A stretch of DNA of 64,000 nt from DASPJL01 sp035628645 (lineage in GTDB: Bacteria > Bacteroidota > Bacteroidia > Cytophagales > Cyclobacteriaceae), in contig DASPJL010000129.1 of assembly GCA_035628645.1 (NCBI GenBank), forward strand, positions 1 to 64,000, in the 5' to 3' direction. This document shows positions 52,782 through 61,751 of this stretch, piece after piece. Under the pieces are notes generated by a model. The model was given only the letters and a program-made list of their open reading frames with translations, ran no database searches and was not told the origin of the DNA. Position 1 is the stretch's first letter, and each line of letters opens with the position of its first letter. Position numbers and translations under genes: made by a program.

Positions 52782-53201
52782 TTATTTTTTATCCAGAACG
52801 GCCACAGTAATCCTACTTACGCAGACTAACTTTCCTTGCTCATTTTTAATTTTAATTTCCCAAACTTGGGTTGCACGCCCGATGTGAAGTGGCTCGGCTC
52901 TTCCATAAACAAAACCTTCTGTCACACTTCGAATGTGGTTTGCATTTATTTCAAGACCTACTGCCTGTTGCTTTGAAGTATCAATACAGGAAAAAGCTGC
53001 CACACTGCCAAGTGTTTCAGCCAAAGCAACTGACGCTCCTCCATGTAATAGTCCCAGGGGCTGTTTGGTTTTATGATTTACCGGCATTTTGGCAACTATA
53101 TAATCACTTCCAAGTTCAGTGATTTCTATATCCAGATGTTCAGCCATTGAGCCTTTAGAAAACTGGTTTAACTTTTCTATAGTAACTTCCGGATTTATCA
53201 T
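52782..53201 (-). CDS. menI: Hotdog thioesterase, probable DHNA-CoA thioesterase (MenI)
   Basis: I take the ATG at 53201 (MINPEVTIEKLNQFSKGS, 139 residues); a longer TTG start is less likely. The PaaI-type hotdog pattern is GLLHGGASVALAETLGSVA (about 52-70), with the catalytic acidic residue in the ALAE helix. The gene heads the men cluster, so it most likely removes CoA from 1,4-dihydroxy-2-naphthoyl-CoA. It overlaps or abuts the divergent histidine-phosphatase start by a few bases. Confidence 0.86.
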   Translation of the reverse strand: MINPEVTIEKLNQFSKGSMAEHLDIEITELGSDYIVAKMPVNHKTKQPLGLLHGGASVALAETLGSVAAFSCIDTSKQQAVGLEINANHIRSVTEGFVYGRAEPLHIGRATQVWEIKIKNEQGKLVCVSRITVAVLDKK

Positions 53202-53209
53202 TCGTTTAG

Positions 53210-53884
53210 GTGTTTGATCAAAAATCAATTAGTTTGCAAGCTGAAGTTGACAAAAATATAAGAAAATTGAAAAGCAAAAAAATATACCTCATAAGACACG
53301 GACAAACAGATTTTAACTTTCAAAATATAGTACAGGGCGGTGGAGTAGATTCAGATCTTAATGAAACAGGCAGAGCTCAAGCTCAGGCATTTTACAAAGT
53401 ATATAAAAGTATTCCATTTGATAAAGTTTATACCTCAGCGTTAAAAAGAAGCATTCAATCCGTTGAAGGCTTTATTAAAGATGGCCATAAACATGAAATT
53501 CACCCGGAGTTAAATGAAATTCATTGGGGAATAAAAGAGAAAATAAAAATCACCGAAGACGAAAATGATTACTATGTCAACATAGTAAATTGCTGGAAAA
53601 ACGGACAGACCGAACTTTGTATCGAAGGTGGAGAAAGCCCGAATGCTGTCGCTGAAAGGTTAAGAAAATTTCTCGACCTGATTCTTACCCGTGAAGATGA
53701 AGAAACCATACTAATTTGCATGCATGGAAGAGCAATGCGGATTTTCCTATGTGTAATGCTTAATTATGAATTAAAGTGTATGGATCAATTTGCTCATAAA
53801 AACCTGGGACTCTATGTTATCAATCATACAGGATCAATGTTTAACATAGAAACCTATAATAGTTTGGAGCATTTGGAAGAGTAA
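53210..53884 (+). CDS. Histidine phosphatase (phosphoglycerate-mutase-like)
   Basis: Up to 224 residues. The catalytic motif is YLIRHGQTDFNF (His at about residue 29 in the long form); the second Arg/His pair is in ALKRSIQSVEGF and ICMHGRAMRIFLC. The starts are GTG (53210), TTG (53232) or TTG (53267); the last gives the usual short lead (LKSKKIYLIRHGQ), so the true start may be 53267. It likely dephosphorylates a small sugar phosphate or nucleotide. It is divergent from menI with overlapping 5' ends. Confidence 0.88.
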   Translation: MFDQKSISLQAEVDKNIRKLKSKKIYLIRHGQTDFNFQNIVQGGGVDSDLNETGRAQAQAFYKVYKSIPFDKVYTSALKRSIQSVEGFIKDGHKHEIHPELNEIHWGIKEKIKITEDENDYYVNIVNCWKNGQTELCIEGGESPNAVAERLRKFLDLILTREDEETILICMHGRAMRIFLCVMLNYELKCMDQFAHKNLGLYVINHTGSMFNIETYNSLEHLEE

Positions 53885-53893
53885 ACTTTTCAA

Positions 53894-53930
53894 AATAAAA
53901 GAAGGAATAACTTTATCTCCTTCTTTTATT
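53894..53930. terminator. Bidirectional terminator
   Basis: AATAAAAGAAGGA at 53894-53906 pairs with 53918-53930 (13 bp, perfect) around an 11-base loop, between the histidine phosphatase gene and the convergent membrane protein gene. Confidence 0.83.
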
Positions 53931-53948
53931 ACAAGGCTAATAATTTTC

Positions 53949-54401
53949 TTATCTAAAAGCTAATCCGACTAAAACACCTAAAAGAACCATCCCATATAAG
54001 CCCATTATTATTATTGCAAGAATTCCAATGAATTTGTAATGTGACTTTAAGTATGCAAAAGCCTGAGTTATATTATTTTCTCCATTTAATGCCAATCCTA
54101 AATTGGAAGAAAATCTATAAAGATATAAAATAGGAAAAAAATAAATGGCTGCAAAAAATAAGTATAATACTCCAAAGATGGCTGATGGAATAGGCATAGT
54201 ACCTGCATTAGGACCTAATGCAGAAAATATTGATCCAATTGAAAATCCGCCTATAACCATTAATCCCACAAATATAAATCCTAATATTGCAAGAAATCTT
54301 GTCCATTTTCGAATAGAATTCAAATATTCAAAATCATCATTTGTAAGTGTTATCTGACTAGGAGAATCAAAAGAACTGTCGATTGGTTGTACTGTTTCCA
54401 T
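53949..54401 (-). CDS. DUF5362-like small membrane protein
   Basis: 150 residues with a polar N-terminus (1-32) and three or four membrane helices (about 34-58, 78-98, 122-148). The pattern LNSIRKWTRFLAILGFIFVG and SNLGLALNGENNITQAFAYL resembles DUF5362 membrane proteins of Bacteroidota, by memory. Function is unknown. It is the last gene on the minus strand before the terminator and follows the DUF58 gene, but an 81-base gap leaves operon membership open. Confidence 0.72.
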   Translation of the reverse strand: METVQPIDSSFDSPSQITLTNDDFEYLNSIRKWTRFLAILGFIFVGLMVIGGFSIGSIFSALGPNAGTMPIPSAIFGVLYLFFAAIYFFPILYLYRFSSNLGLALNGENNITQAFAYLKSHYKFIGILAIIIMGLYGMVLLGVLVGLAFR

Positions 54402-54482
54402 TTTTTATAAGTTTTATTTTTGTCAATTTATAAATTTAAATAGAACAAAGTCAAGTGATTTAGTTTTTTTACTTAAAATAAG

Positions 54483-55817
54483 CTATATCATCCCTCTCGA
54501 CTTCAATTCCAAATATTTATTTATTGTATTCAGCGCCAGCTCCTGGGGTTTGGTTAAAATGGATTGAATTCCAAATTGATTTAGAGCATATATAATCTGC
54601 CGTTTCTCCGAGAGGAATTTCTGAGCGATTGTTTTGTTATAAATATCCTGCAAACTTTCTGCTGTCGCCTTGCTATACTCAACAACTTCTGAATTCTCAA
54701 AAAATACAACTACCAATAAATGAAGTTTGTTAAGCTTTCTTAAAACCGGCATTACTCTTTCCAGCCCATAAAGACTTTCAAAATTAGTAAACAAGATAAG
54801 TAAGCTTCTGCTGGTAATGGACTTTCTTATTGTTGTATATAAAAGTTCATAGTTCGACTCCATCAATCCTTCCTTTTCTCTATATAAAGCATCAAGAATA
54901 AATTTTAACTGATTACGCGTATGTTGTGCCTTTATGGTGGTATTTATCTTTTCAGAAAAAGTAATTAGACCTGGCCTATCCATTTTTTTTAAAGACACAT
55001 TTGAAATTACCAGACTTGTATTGATTGCATAATCAAGAAGACTTAAATTATTGAAGGGCATCTTCATTACTCTTCCCTTATCAATAACAGAATACACATT
55101 TTGGGCTTTTTCGTCCTCGAAATGGTTAACCATTAATTCGTTTCTTCGGCTACTTGCTTTCCAGTTTATACTTTGAAAATTATCTCCCATTACATAACTT
55201 TTGATTTGATCAAACTCGCTGCTTTGGCCTATCCTTCTGATTCTCTTTAACCCCACCTGATTTGATATTTTGTCAAATGCCTTAAGCTCAAATTGCTTCA
55301 TTTGAATAATGGAAGGATAAACAGCAATGTTTTTTTTTAGAGGAAAAGGAATTCTTCTTTGTACGAGTCGAAGGAAAGTAGACATAAAAACATTCACTTT
55401 TCCAAACTCATATTCCCCTCTTATAGTAGGATGAATCGTATAGGTTATTGCTCTTTTTTCCCTGGGAGATAATTTAAAATCAATGTGAAAATCTCTTAAC
55501 TGAAGTTGATAAGGCAGTTCATCGACCACAGAGATAAAGAACGACTGGTTTCCTTTATTTTCCAATTCGATTTCAATGGTATTGTCGCTTCCAAGGGACA
55601 ATACTTTTGACATAGATCTTTCGCAAAAAAGCTTGCCTTCCTTTCTAAAAAGTAAGATGACGTCCGTTACCACAATGGAAGAAACTACCAAAAAGGCAAG
55701 CTGGGCAAATGGGTAAATGACATCAAAAGCAAAACTAATTGCAAAGGCAAGAATTACTATTCCGTAAAGAATAAAAAAACGTGTTGTTAAATATAAATTT
55801 CTAAAAAGATCCTTCAT
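54483..55817 (-). CDS. DUF58-domain protein (MoxR partner)
   Basis: 444 residues with two N-terminal membrane helices (about 12-50) and a DUF58 domain carrying IKSYVMGDNFQSINWKASSR, the family signature (about 205-225), in an open von Willebrand A-like fold. DUF58 proteins are linked with MoxR AAA ATPases and act in protein or envelope maturation; which target is unknown. It is downstream of moxR by 50 bases on the same strand, closing the operon. Confidence 0.9.
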   Translation of the reverse strand: MKDLFRNLYLTTRFFILYGIVILAFAISFAFDVIYPFAQLAFLVVSSIVVTDVILLFRKEGKLFCERSMSKVLSLGSDNTIEIELENKGNQSFFISVVDELPYQLQLRDFHIDFKLSPREKRAITYTIHPTIRGEYEFGKVNVFMSTFLRLVQRRIPFPLKKNIAVYPSIIQMKQFELKAFDKISNQVGLKRIRRIGQSSEFDQIKSYVMGDNFQSINWKASSRRNELMVNHFEDEKAQNVYSVIDKGRVMKMPFNNLSLLDYAINTSLVISNVSLKKMDRPGLITFSEKINTTIKAQHTRNQLKFILDALYREKEGLMESNYELLYTTIRKSITSRSLLILFTNFESLYGLERVMPVLRKLNKLHLLVVVFFENSEVVEYSKATAESLQDIYNKTIAQKFLSEKRQIIYALNQFGIQSILTKPQELALNTINKYLELKSRGMI

Positions 55818-55867
55818 TAGTTGAGGAGTATTTTGATAAAAAGAAATTAAAGTGAAAGAAAATTTGC

Positions 55868-56851
55868 TTATCGTGGCACTTCTATTCCTTTGATTATCTC
55901 CCTTATAATATCCTCGCTTTCAGAACCTTCCATTTCTCTTTCCGGAGTTAAAATCACCCGGTGATTCAATACAGGAAAGGAAACAAAACGGATGTCATCA
56001 GGTGTAACAAAATCCCTGTTTCTTATTGCTGCTATTGCTTTTGCTGACTTCATTATGGCTAAAGAAGCCCTTGGAGAAGCTCCTAAAAATAAATCTCCAT
56101 TATTCCTTGTAGTATAAACTATCCTCGCGATGTAATCGAGGAGTTCATCTTCGATATGAACCTTTTCTACAAACTCACGGCAAAACCTAATTTCTTCACT
56201 TCCTATAACTTTATTTACCTCCTCTACTGCTTTTCCTGTGAAATCTTCCTTAAATTTTTTCAAAATGGCAATTTCTTCTGGTAAAGATGGGTACTGCATT
56301 TTAATTCTGAATAAAAACCTGTCCAGTTGTGCCTCCGGCAATTTATAGGTTCCCTCCTGCTCTACTGGGTTTTGAGTAGCCAGAACGATAAAAGGGAAAC
56401 CCATTTGATAAGTTGTTCCATCAGTCGTAATCTGTAGTTCTTCCATTACTTCGAATAAGGCAGCCTGAGTCTTGGCTGGAGAACGGTTGATTTCATCAAT
56501 CAAAACTATATTAGAAAATATAGGGCCCTTATTAAAGGTAAATTCTGAAGTTTTAAGATTAAAAACGGAAGTTCCCAAAACATCAGCAGGCATCAGGTCA
56601 GGTGTAAATTGAATCCTCGAAAAATCAACGCTGATGGTTTTGGCAAGCAATTTTGCTGTTAAAGTTTTGGCTATTCCTGGTACACCTTCGAGTAAGATGT
56701 GTCCTCCTGAAAACAATCCGGCCAGAATCAAATCTATCATTTCATCCTGTCCGACAATTACCTTGTGGATTTCATTTTTTATCTGATCTACTAAAAGACT
56801 TACTTTATTTTGGGGTTGTACTTCTTCATTTATAATAATATCCTCTTCCAT
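55868..56851 (-). CDS. MoxR-family AAA+ ATPase
   Basis: A MoxR AAA+ chaperone of 327 residues. Walker A is GVPGIAKT (56-63), Walker B VLIDE (116-120), sensor LATQNP (158-163) and the sensor-2/lid region in the C-terminal half. MoxR proteins help insert metals or mature partner proteins, normally with a VWA or DUF58 partner, as here. It lies seven bases after the DUF4350 stop. It is cytoplasmic. Confidence 0.96.
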   Translation of the reverse strand: MEEDIIINEEVQPQNKVSLLVDQIKNEIHKVIVGQDEMIDLILAGLFSGGHILLEGVPGIAKTLTAKLLAKTISVDFSRIQFTPDLMPADVLGTSVFNLKTSEFTFNKGPIFSNIVLIDEINRSPAKTQAALFEVMEELQITTDGTTYQMGFPFIVLATQNPVEQEGTYKLPEAQLDRFLFRIKMQYPSLPEEIAILKKFKEDFTGKAVEEVNKVIGSEEIRFCREFVEKVHIEDELLDYIARIVYTTRNNGDLFLGASPRASLAIMKSAKAIAAIRNRDFVTPDDIRFVSFPVLNHRVILTPEREMEGSESEDIIREIIKGIEVPR

Positions 56852-56857
56852 TCTATT

Positions 56858-58114
56858 TTATTTACAGTTTTGATAAAAGAATTCTAAAGCCTGATGAAAA
56901 TTAATTAATGTATCTTCTGTGATGTCGTTTAATGATTTGATTCTATGGTACTGATTGAATATTATCTGAACTTTATTCAAAGGCACTCCGGATTTCAAAC
57001 TTAAACGGTTAAAAAAAGCAGTATCCAGGTTATTGGTGGCCAAACTATATCTTTCTCTTATAAATCCAAGGAAAAACTTCATTTTCTGGCCACAAAGCTT
57101 TTTATGATTGTGCTGTTGGAAATAGAGCCTCCCGATCGTTTCTGTAAATTCCAGGGAAGAATTGGCATTAGATTCCATTAACGGAATGACTCTTTGTTTT
57201 CTTTTAGCATAAAAAACTATATACACCAAAATAAGAGAGAGCGTAATATATAAAGCAGTCCTTAAGCCTGGTTCACTCAAAATAAACTTTAAAGGAGACT
57301 CTACTCTTTCAGATGCGGCAGAGTAATTCAACATTTTACTATACTCATCCCAATGAATTGTGCCTTTTTTTAAATGTGAAAAGACGCTCTCAGCATAGTG
57401 TCTGCCATCCTCTTCCAGCAAATAATAATTAGTGAATGCAATAGGATTGGTGTGAAAATAAAAATTACCTTTTCCATATTTCACACTATAAAAATTAATT
57501 AAGGTATCATTTAAGGTGCCCATAAGTATCACTTTTGGCTCCATTGAACAAAAGAAACTGCTGTCCAGGTAATTCCATCTATAATTCGCAGCCTTTTGTC
57601 TGATCTTATGATTAAAAACTAACTCTTTTTTCGGCTTTAACTTCGGATGGGTCAAATCAAAACGCGCTATAGTATCTTCTACAAACCCTATTTGGTAGTC
57701 GTCCTCTACTTCCTCTTCCTCTATATCTATACATTCATTTGCAGGTAAATTCTCAAATAATTCCCACGGAGGGTTATTAGTTGCGATAAAAGCATTATTT
57801 CCTTCTTTTACAAATTTTAATAACGTTTTGCTTCCCGAAGAATCCAGCGGCAGATTATCTCCAATAAATATATAATTGCCATCTTTTTCCTTTGTCCTTA
57901 ATTCATCCTCCAGGGGCGTTTTAGTTAGTACAAAATCAGATTTTACTTTTCCTTTTAAAAGCTCTACCAGTACATAATTTCCAAAAGGATTTTTATCCTC
58001 CCCGTCATAGGTTTCATACCATGTGTAGGTTTTTGTGTTGGTATAAATAAAGTAAATGCCTGTTAAAAGCAGTATAACTCCAATAAATATATATATGCCA
58101 TTATTGGACTTCAT
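56858..58114 (-). CDS. DUF4350-domain membrane protein
   Basis: 418 residues: one N-terminal helix (about 7-25), a periplasmic DUF4350 domain (about 35-270, with GDNLPLDSSGSKTLLKFVKE and GNFYFHTNPIAFTNYYL), a second helix (about 285-305), then a cytoplasmic tail of about 110 residues. Function is unknown, but DUF4350 genes keep company with moxR, DUF58 and DUF4129, as here. The domain resembles a glutamine-amidotransferase-like Rossmann fold without a clear active site. Confidence 0.88.
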   Translation of the reverse strand: MKSNNGIYIFIGVILLLTGIYFIYTNTKTYTWYETYDGEDKNPFGNYVLVELLKGKVKSDFVLTKTPLEDELRTKEKDGNYIFIGDNLPLDSSGSKTLLKFVKEGNNAFIATNNPPWELFENLPANECIDIEEEEVEDDYQIGFVEDTIARFDLTHPKLKPKKELVFNHKIRQKAANYRWNYLDSSFFCSMEPKVILMGTLNDTLINFYSVKYGKGNFYFHTNPIAFTNYYLLEEDGRHYAESVFSHLKKGTIHWDEYSKMLNYSAASERVESPLKFILSEPGLRTALYITLSLILVYIVFYAKRKQRVIPLMESNANSSLEFTETIGRLYFQQHNHKKLCGQKMKFFLGFIRERYSLATNNLDTAFFNRLSLKSGVPLNKVQIIFNQYHRIKSLNDITEDTLINFHQALEFFYQNCK

Positions 58115-58271
58115 TCGTAAGTCGGTTTGAGGTAAGAGGTTCGAGGTTTGAAGAAACAGTTCACTTGTGTCCTATTACAAGATAATGAATAGGTACCCTT
58201 GGAGTTGCGGCTCTTAATCAGCACTTTAAACATTTAAAATTTAACATTTCCTTCACCATCTCATTAACTAA

Positions 58272-58955
58272 TTATCTAATCATATTTAACTTTTCTATAT
58301 ACTTATTGAATTGTTCAGATACCATCAGGTACTGCTGTTCACTGAATAACTTTTTACTGTACCACATAAACTCGAAGTAATGGGTCAATTCTTTAAAGAT
58401 TTTAAAGTCATCTGACAAGGTCATTTCCTGAAGGTATTGATGATTCGTTTTATCTTTTTTCCATGTTATTATCTTCTTGTTTGAAAGCTCTCTTATGATG
58501 ATCAAATAATAAATTCTGATCATTTGTTTGTAGTTTTTACTTTCAATTGCACCTTTAAGAAAACTCTCCAGATCCGCCTCGTGAATATCTTCTTCTATGG
58601 TATCGATAGTATAATCGGTTTGTGGAATTTTTGAATTGCTAAGTGAGGGATTGCTGAATAATTTAATCAAAATGTAAATCAACACCGCAGCTACCAAAAT
58701 AAATAAGAAAGACTTTACATAAATACTTTTAATTGAAAACGGTAAAGAATAGCTTTTTTGTTGTTCCTTATACTCCGGTTCTTTCTCATTATAATTCAAC
58801 TCCTTTTTCAATGATTTCCAATGGATCTCGTCAAATGATTTTTTTGATATATTTTCATTTAAATAGGCAGGGTCCTTAGGTACCTGCGCAGCCAAATGTA
58901 AAAATCCTGTAAATTGGATTAAGAATATAAAGATCAGTGGTTTAAATAGAGGCAT
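58272..58955 (-). CDS. DUF4129-domain protein
   Basis: 227 residues: a signal peptide ending near LHLAAQ (about 24), a short periplasmic part, one membrane helix (about 82-102) and a C-terminal helical DUF4129 domain (about 130-225, LESFLKGAIESKNYKQMIRI, YLIIIRELSNKK and HYFEFMWYSK). It is a usual member of the MoxR-DUF58 neighbourhood, with an unknown role. The gap to DUF4350 (157 bases) holds AT-rich simple phrases. Confidence 0.87.
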   Translation of the reverse strand: MPLFKPLIFIFLIQFTGFLHLAAQVPKDPAYLNENISKKSFDEIHWKSLKKELNYNEKEPEYKEQQKSYSLPFSIKSIYVKSFLFILVAAVLIYILIKLFSNPSLSNSKIPQTDYTIDTIEEDIHEADLESFLKGAIESKNYKQMIRIYYLIIIRELSNKKIITWKKDKTNHQYLQEMTLSDDFKIFKELTHYFEFMWYSKKLFSEQQYLMVSEQFNKYIEKLNMIR

Positions 58956-58962
58956 CTATTGG

Positions 58963-60798
58963 TTACTCAATGTTAAACTTACTTTCAGAATTGACTTTTA
59001 ACTTTGCTATCATTTCTCTTAAATGAGTTGCTTCATTTATCTCTTTTAAACTAAAATACAATAAAGCCTGCCCCACTGTTAAAATCGGGCAAATAAGGCT
59101 TATACCCAAAACGATAGACCATATAAATATCAGGCTTAAGATGGTTTGATAAAAGGCATTATCCATGTATACAAACATTTTTAAAGCTTCGATTAAAAGA
59201 TAAAGAACTGGAGAAGCCAAAAGAAATAAAAAAATCATGCTCAATAATGCAAGCATTATATGAAGTAACATCATTTTCGCCCAATTTCCATGCAGAAGCA
59301 CAAACATCCTGACAACCATCTTAAACAGATTGCTTTCTTCGATCATTCCTATAAATAAGGCTAAAAGCACTATAGGTAATACCAATATCATGATCAATAT
59401 AGCCAGTCCAATAGGAAGAAAGAGCAGAGAATTGAATGTTACTAACAAGACCAGAGGTTTGTACAAATTAAAAATGACCTTAAGGTTTATCTTAAAATCA
59501 TTATTCAAATATTTGATTAGAAAGAGATTTACGAGACAAATATTAAGAAATAATACTGCCGAGTTTATAACAAAAACTGGGGTTGATTCCTGGTAATTAA
59601 AAAAAAGATAAATTTTTTCAACTGTTTCAAAATAAAACAGATTTTGATTGAGGACGTCTTTAAATAAAAAATAGGTTACTCCAGTATAAACAACCGATAG
59701 TGGCGAAAAGAAGATAAGTATTTTTCCAAAATTTGCCTGATAGAAAGAAAAAATATCCCGAAAGATCTCACTGTTTGTTTTAATAGTATCGATTTCAATG
59801 CGATGTACTTTAGGAACTTGAAGCTTGCCATCAGATTTTATGACTACCTTTTGGCCCTTGCCTTTAAGGTAAGGGTAATAAACAAAATAAAAAAAGATGA
59901 ACAGGAAAGAAATGAGTATTAATAAAGCTTTAAGAGCATCGGGAACCTCCGTATATCGGGTAATAAACCCTTCAATAAAAGCGGCAAAAAACAAAATAGG
60001 CACAATACTGACAAATAACTTAAGCCCTTGTTTTGCTGATATCTGAAATGCCTGAAGCCTTGAATAAGTTCCGGGAAACACCAGCCCTCTACCCAATACA
60101 AGACCGGAGGCACCGGCAATAATAATGGAAGAAATTTCTAAAGTCCCATGGAGCCAAATGGTAAGAAAGGAATCCAGGAATAAACCTCTTTCATAAAAGA
60201 AATACTGAAAAGTGCCGATCATAATTCCATTATAGACCATTATAATCAGTGTGCCTATTGCAAAGAAAACGCCGGATATGAAAGTTTTGAAGGCTACCAT
60301 CACGTTGTTCAAGCTGATTCCCAAAAACATATCGGTTTGGTTGCTTCCTTTATATACTGCCAGAGGATCGCCTTTTCTAATGTTTTCCAGCGTCATCTGG
60401 ATATAGTCTTCACCTAAAATAAGACTTGGGAAGTCCTTATCGTAAATAGCAGACAATACACCAATCAGTGCAGAAAGAGTAAAAATAACAAGAGAGACTA
60501 AAAGCTGATTCCTACACTGATAGACGAGTAAAGGAAGATCATCTTTCCAAAATGCCCAAAGTTTCTTTCTGTTTTCACTTTTATTTTTATAAACATTCCT
60601 AAAAATCTGTTGGGCGATATTATTAAGATATACCCTTACAGAACGGTTTGGATAAAACGTTCTTGAAAATGAAAGATCATCAGTAACCTGGATGAGAATA
60701 TTGCTTAACTTATCCGGATCCTTATGCTCACTGGCTAGTTCTTCTTCAAACTCCTTCCACTTTTTTTTATTCTGTTCTATAAAACTGGTTTCACGCAT
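58963..60798 (-). CDS. Stage II sporulation protein M (SpoIIM)-like fusion with second membrane domain
   Basis: A 611-residue polytopic protein. Residues 1-325 are a SpoIIM/DUF95 unit: a basic helical N-terminus, then helices and the typical NNVMVAFKTFISGVFFAIGT, FFYERGLFLDSFLTIWLHGT and ASGLVLGRGLVFPGTYSR. Residues about 345-600 are a second multi-helix membrane region with no clear family. SpoIIM relatives are about 320-340 residues, so this looks like two membrane proteins fused. It starts the minus-strand operon, eight bases before DUF4129 and divergent from the RDD gene. In non-sporulating Bacteroidota the SpoIIM unit belongs to the MoxR module. Confidence 0.85.
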   Translation of the reverse strand: MRETSFIEQNKKKWKEFEEELASEHKDPDKLSNILIQVTDDLSFSRTFYPNRSVRVYLNNIAQQIFRNVYKNKSENRKKLWAFWKDDLPLLVYQCRNQLLVSLVIFTLSALIGVLSAIYDKDFPSLILGEDYIQMTLENIRKGDPLAVYKGSNQTDMFLGISLNNVMVAFKTFISGVFFAIGTLIIMVYNGIMIGTFQYFFYERGLFLDSFLTIWLHGTLEISSIIIAGASGLVLGRGLVFPGTYSRLQAFQISAKQGLKLFVSIVPILFFAAFIEGFITRYTEVPDALKALLILISFLFIFFYFVYYPYLKGKGQKVVIKSDGKLQVPKVHRIEIDTIKTNSEIFRDIFSFYQANFGKILIFFSPLSVVYTGVTYFLFKDVLNQNLFYFETVEKIYLFFNYQESTPVFVINSAVLFLNICLVNLFLIKYLNNDFKINLKVIFNLYKPLVLLVTFNSLLFLPIGLAILIMILVLPIVLLALFIGMIEESNLFKMVVRMFVLLHGNWAKMMLLHIMLALLSMIFLFLLASPVLYLLIEALKMFVYMDNAFYQTILSLIFIWSIVLGISLICPILTVGQALLYFSLKEINEATHLREMIAKLKVNSESKFNIE

Positions 60799-60927
60799 AA
60801 AGAAAATCTACCACAATTTCTTAAATATTTTTATAATTCCTATATCTTTTTGTAATATTAGAATGATTCTGTAAGCATTGTATGACTTAATTTTTTCTTA
60901 GAACAAACAATTAAAAAATAAATTTCC

Positions 60928-61653
60928 GTGCAAAAAATAGAGATCAATACCACCCAAAATGTGACCATTCAATATGATTTGGCTACTCTTACTGATCGAT
61001 TTCTTGCTTTTCTTTTAGATGCCGTTATTATTTTTGGTTCAGTGCTTCTCATTGTTGCATTTACTGCTCCATTTCTAGGCAATGACTTTAAATATGTGGC
61101 TTTTTTTATTCTTTACCCAATCTTCTTTTTCTATAATGTGGCCTTCGAAATTTTAAATGACGGACAATCACTAGGGAAAAAGGCAATGCAAATCAGGGTG
61201 GTTAAAATTACGGGAAAAGCACCCGAATTGAGTGATTATTTAATTCGTTGGGTTTTTAGGGCCATTGACATATATGGTTCGTTTGGATCTATTGCCGCAA
61301 TATTTATAAGCTCCTCCACTAAAAATCAAAGACTTGGAGATTTGCTTGCACAAACTACGGTAATAAAAGTAAAACCTGCCATGAATCTTAATCTGGAGGA
61401 TATATTGAAAATTAGTTCTAGAGATGATTACTCGCCCCAGTATCCGGAAGTTAAAAAACTACAAGAAGAAGATCTCATACTGGTAAAAAATGTGATTGAA
61501 AGGGCCCGGAAATATGCAAATCCTGCACATGAAATGGCAGTACAAGAAACTGCTGACAACTTAAGAAGCAGGTTAGAAATACCGAATTTACCTCAAAACA
61601 ATATTGAATTTCTTAAAACCTTGATAAAGGATTATATAGTGCTCACCCGATAG
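60928..61653 (+). CDS. RDD-family membrane protein
   Basis: A 241-residue protein with an RDD domain: ATLTDRFLAFLLDAVIIFG (about 19-37), then several helices to about 145 (EILNDGQSLGKKAMQIRVV is a family marker), and a soluble helical tail (about 160-241). The start is GTG (60928). RDD genes often flank SpoIIM, DUF4129 and MoxR genes in Bacteroidota, usually divergent from the operon as here, so it is probably part of the same module. The role is unknown. Confidence 0.9.
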   Translation: MQKIEINTTQNVTIQYDLATLTDRFLAFLLDAVIIFGSVLLIVAFTAPFLGNDFKYVAFFILYPIFFFYNVAFEILNDGQSLGKKAMQIRVVKITGKAPELSDYLIRWVFRAIDIYGSFGSIAAIFISSSTKNQRLGDLLAQTTVIKVKPAMNLNLEDILKISSRDDYSPQYPEVKKLQEEDLILVKNVIERARKYANPAHEMAVQETADNLRSRLEIPNLPQNNIEFLKTLIKDYIVLTR

Positions 61654-61751
61654 GTATCAAGTAGCTTTAATGAAGGACTATACAACATTTCCATTTTTTT
61701 TGAGTAGACTTGACTGCATAATGGTTTATTGAGTATTAACAAACAGGAAGA

